NCBI GenBank assembly: GCA_938003725.1
Contig: CALKXX010000065.1
Span: 1-7,381, forward strand
DNA: 7,381 nt
Source: an uncultured Sphingomonadaceae bacterium
GTDB taxonomy: Bacteria > Pseudomonadota > Alphaproteobacteria > Sphingomonadales > Sphingomonadaceae
Reading direction: 5' to 3'
In this document: piece after piece, positions 6,452 through 7,381 of the stretch
How positions within the stretch are numbered: position 1 is the first letter of the stretch
How the letters are laid out: the number at the start of each line of letters is the position of its first letter
The notes under the pieces: generated by a model
Database searches by the model: none
The model's input: the letters and a program-made list of their open reading frames with translations, nothing else
Told to the model about the DNA's origin: nothing
Position numbers and translations under genes: made by a program

Positions 6452-7218
6452 CCTTCCTTCGATACTATTTCATTGCCCTTTGCTTTGTTCTGGCCGGCTG
6501 CGTGAATGGCGCTGAAATACCCCCGCCGGCAGGTCAGAATATTGTAACGGTTGTGGGCGCAATTCACGGTCAGCATAAACGGAGCGAACGATACTCGCTT
6601 GAGATACTGCAAAAAGCGATCAGGGAATTTAAACCGGATATTATCATGGTCGAATTACCCCCCGACCGCTTTGAAACGGCATTTGATAATTTCAAACAAT
6701 TTGGCGAGGTTCGGGAAAGCCGGGCAGATGATTTCCCGGAGCTGGTTGACGTCGTATTTCCGCTGCGGGCGGAACTGGACTTTGAAATGATCCCGGTTGC
6801 GGCCTGGACCCAGGATATCGCCGACAACAGGCGCGCAACTGAACAACGTATCAAGGCTGATCCGGTGCGTGCAAGCGATTGGGCAAGTTATCAGACGGCA
6901 ATCAAGGCTTATGGGCAGGGCGTTGCAGGCCGTTCCGACGATCCGGCCTTCATCCACAGCACGGCCTATGACCAAGCGGTTAAAGCGCGTCAGCAAACCT
7001 ATGACATGCTGTTCGGCGCCGATTTGGGTGCTGGCGGGTGGAAAGCGATCAATGCGGCGCATATTTCAAAAATGAACACCGCTTTGGATGGTATAAAAGG
7101 ACAGGAGAAACGTGTTCTGATCCTGTTTGGAGCTTGGCACAAATATAAGATTCTGGAGGCGTTGGAACCACGGGACGACATCCAGATAGTGGACGCTGCT
7201 ACCCTTTTTTCCGATTGA
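6448..7218 (+). CDS. Putative lipoprotein of the TIKI/TraB/EreA-like superfamily
   Basis: Probably an exported, lipid-anchored protein of 256 residues; function unknown. The N-terminus is a type II signal peptide: charged MTFLR, a hydrophobic run, and lipobox LAGC at 15-18 with Cys18 as lipidation site. The mature part carries the hallmarks of the superfamily uniting TIKI, TraB/PrgY, GumN, ChaN and erythromycin esterases: two GxxH motifs, GAIH at 37-40 and GAWH at 228-231, and a conserved acidic/basic pair in KPDIIMVELPPDR (Glu69, Arg74). All of these are intact, so a metal-dependent hydrolase or a ligand-binding role is possible; TIKI itself is a metalloprotease. The region between the motifs is helical and charged and I do not recognise it. 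It starts within the yhhQ stop (ATGA) with no strong ribosome site of its own, implying coupled translation. Its 3' end overlaps the convergent nucleotidyltransferase gene by 20 bases. Confidence 0.8.
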   Translation: MTFLRYYFIALCFVLAGCVNGAEIPPPAGQNIVTVVGAIHGQHKRSERYSLEILQKAIREFKPDIIMVELPPDRFETAFDNFKQFGEVRESRADDFPELVDVVFPLRAELDFEMIPVAAWTQDIADNRRATEQRIKADPVRASDWASYQTAIKAYGQGVAGRSDDPAFIHSTAYDQAVKARQQTYDMLFGADLGAGGWKAINAAHISKMNTALDGIKGQEKRVLILFGAWHKYKILEALEPRDDIQIVDAATLFSD

Positions 7219-7381
7219 ACTTTTCGAGTAGTTCCGGCGTGTCGATATCGGTTAAAATCGGTTCCGGAGCCTTTACCAGTTTTGCGGTTCGCAACAAACT
7301 TCGTGCCCCATGATCCCCTTTCAACCCTTCCAATTCGGCCAGATGCCTCGCCGGGAAAATAGCCGGCGGTTTCGCGCTGTC
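7199..7381 (-). CDS. MobA/MocA-like nucleotidyltransferase, C-terminal end (partial)
   Basis: The minus frame enters from the right edge and ends at TAG 7201-7199, giving the last 60 residues. They match the C-terminus of the MobA-like NTP-transferase family (molybdenum cofactor cytidylyltransferase MocA, MobA, and related enzymes): PAIFPARHLAEL at 6-17, then LKGDHGARSLL at 20-30 and TDIDTPELL at 44-52, corresponding to the family's 'F.R..f.eL..L.GD.GAR.ll' and 'DIDTPED'. The nucleotide-binding N-terminal part (LAAGxSxRxG) lies outside the window, so the exact substrate is unresolved; MocA-type is my best guess. It overlaps the convergent lipoprotein gene by 20 bases, leaving no room for a terminator between them. 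Confidence 0.82.
   Translation of the reverse strand, partial: DSAKPPAIFPARHLAELEGLKGDHGARSLLRTAKLVKAPEPILTDIDTPELLEKFNRKKG

Overview
The window looks like a piece of chromosome from an alphaproteobacterium of the Sphingomonadales, a sphingomonad or erythrobacter of moderate G+C content. I judge this from protein resemblance only: an Oar-like TonB receptor with an N-terminal carboxypeptidase-regulatory domain, an 'isopenicillin N synthase family' oxygenase of sphingomonad type, and generally alphaproteobacterial-looking proteins. No tRNA, rRNA, CRISPR array, insertion sequence or phage gene is visible. Coding density is high and genes overlap.

Layout. Positions 1-2039 (minus) hold a TonB-dependent receptor that starts inside the window and runs off the left edge. 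A 246-base spacer (2040-2285) follows. Positions 2286-5688 (minus) hold a tight four-gene array, read right to left: a LOG-type nucleoside-5'-monophosphate phosphoribohydrolase, a concentrative nucleoside transporter (CNT/NupC), a 2-oxoglutarate/Fe(II) oxygenase of the isopenicillin-N-synthase-like family, and a uridine-kinase-like P-loop nucleoside kinase. Gaps are 7 and 17 bases, and the last pair overlaps by 8 bases, so one operon is likely. A short AT-rich divergent region (5689-5809) separates it from a plus-strand pair: a YhhQ/VUT queuosine-precursor transporter (5810-6451) and a lipoprotein of the TIKI/TraB/EreA-like superfamily (6448-7218), coupled through an ATGA overlap. At the right edge (7199-7381, minus) is the C-terminal end of a MobA/MocA-like nucleotidyltransferase, convergent with the lipoprotein gene and overlapping it by 20 bases.

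How the genes could work together (inference). The four-gene operon makes a chemically coherent route for a nucleoside: CNT imports it, the Udk-like kinase phosphorylates it, and LOG splits the 5'-monophosphate into free base and ribose 5-phosphate. The oxygenase would oxidise base or nucleoside at some step. A queuosine-precursor transporter starts 121 bases away on the other strand, so a modified nucleoside such as queuosine is a reasonable but unproven substrate. The TonB receptor downstream on the same strand could be the outer-membrane partner, but its 246-base spacer makes that weak.

Two operon genes (LOG and the kinase) appear to use TTG starts. In each, a nearby ATG lies exactly one base out of frame, so the starts deserve checking.
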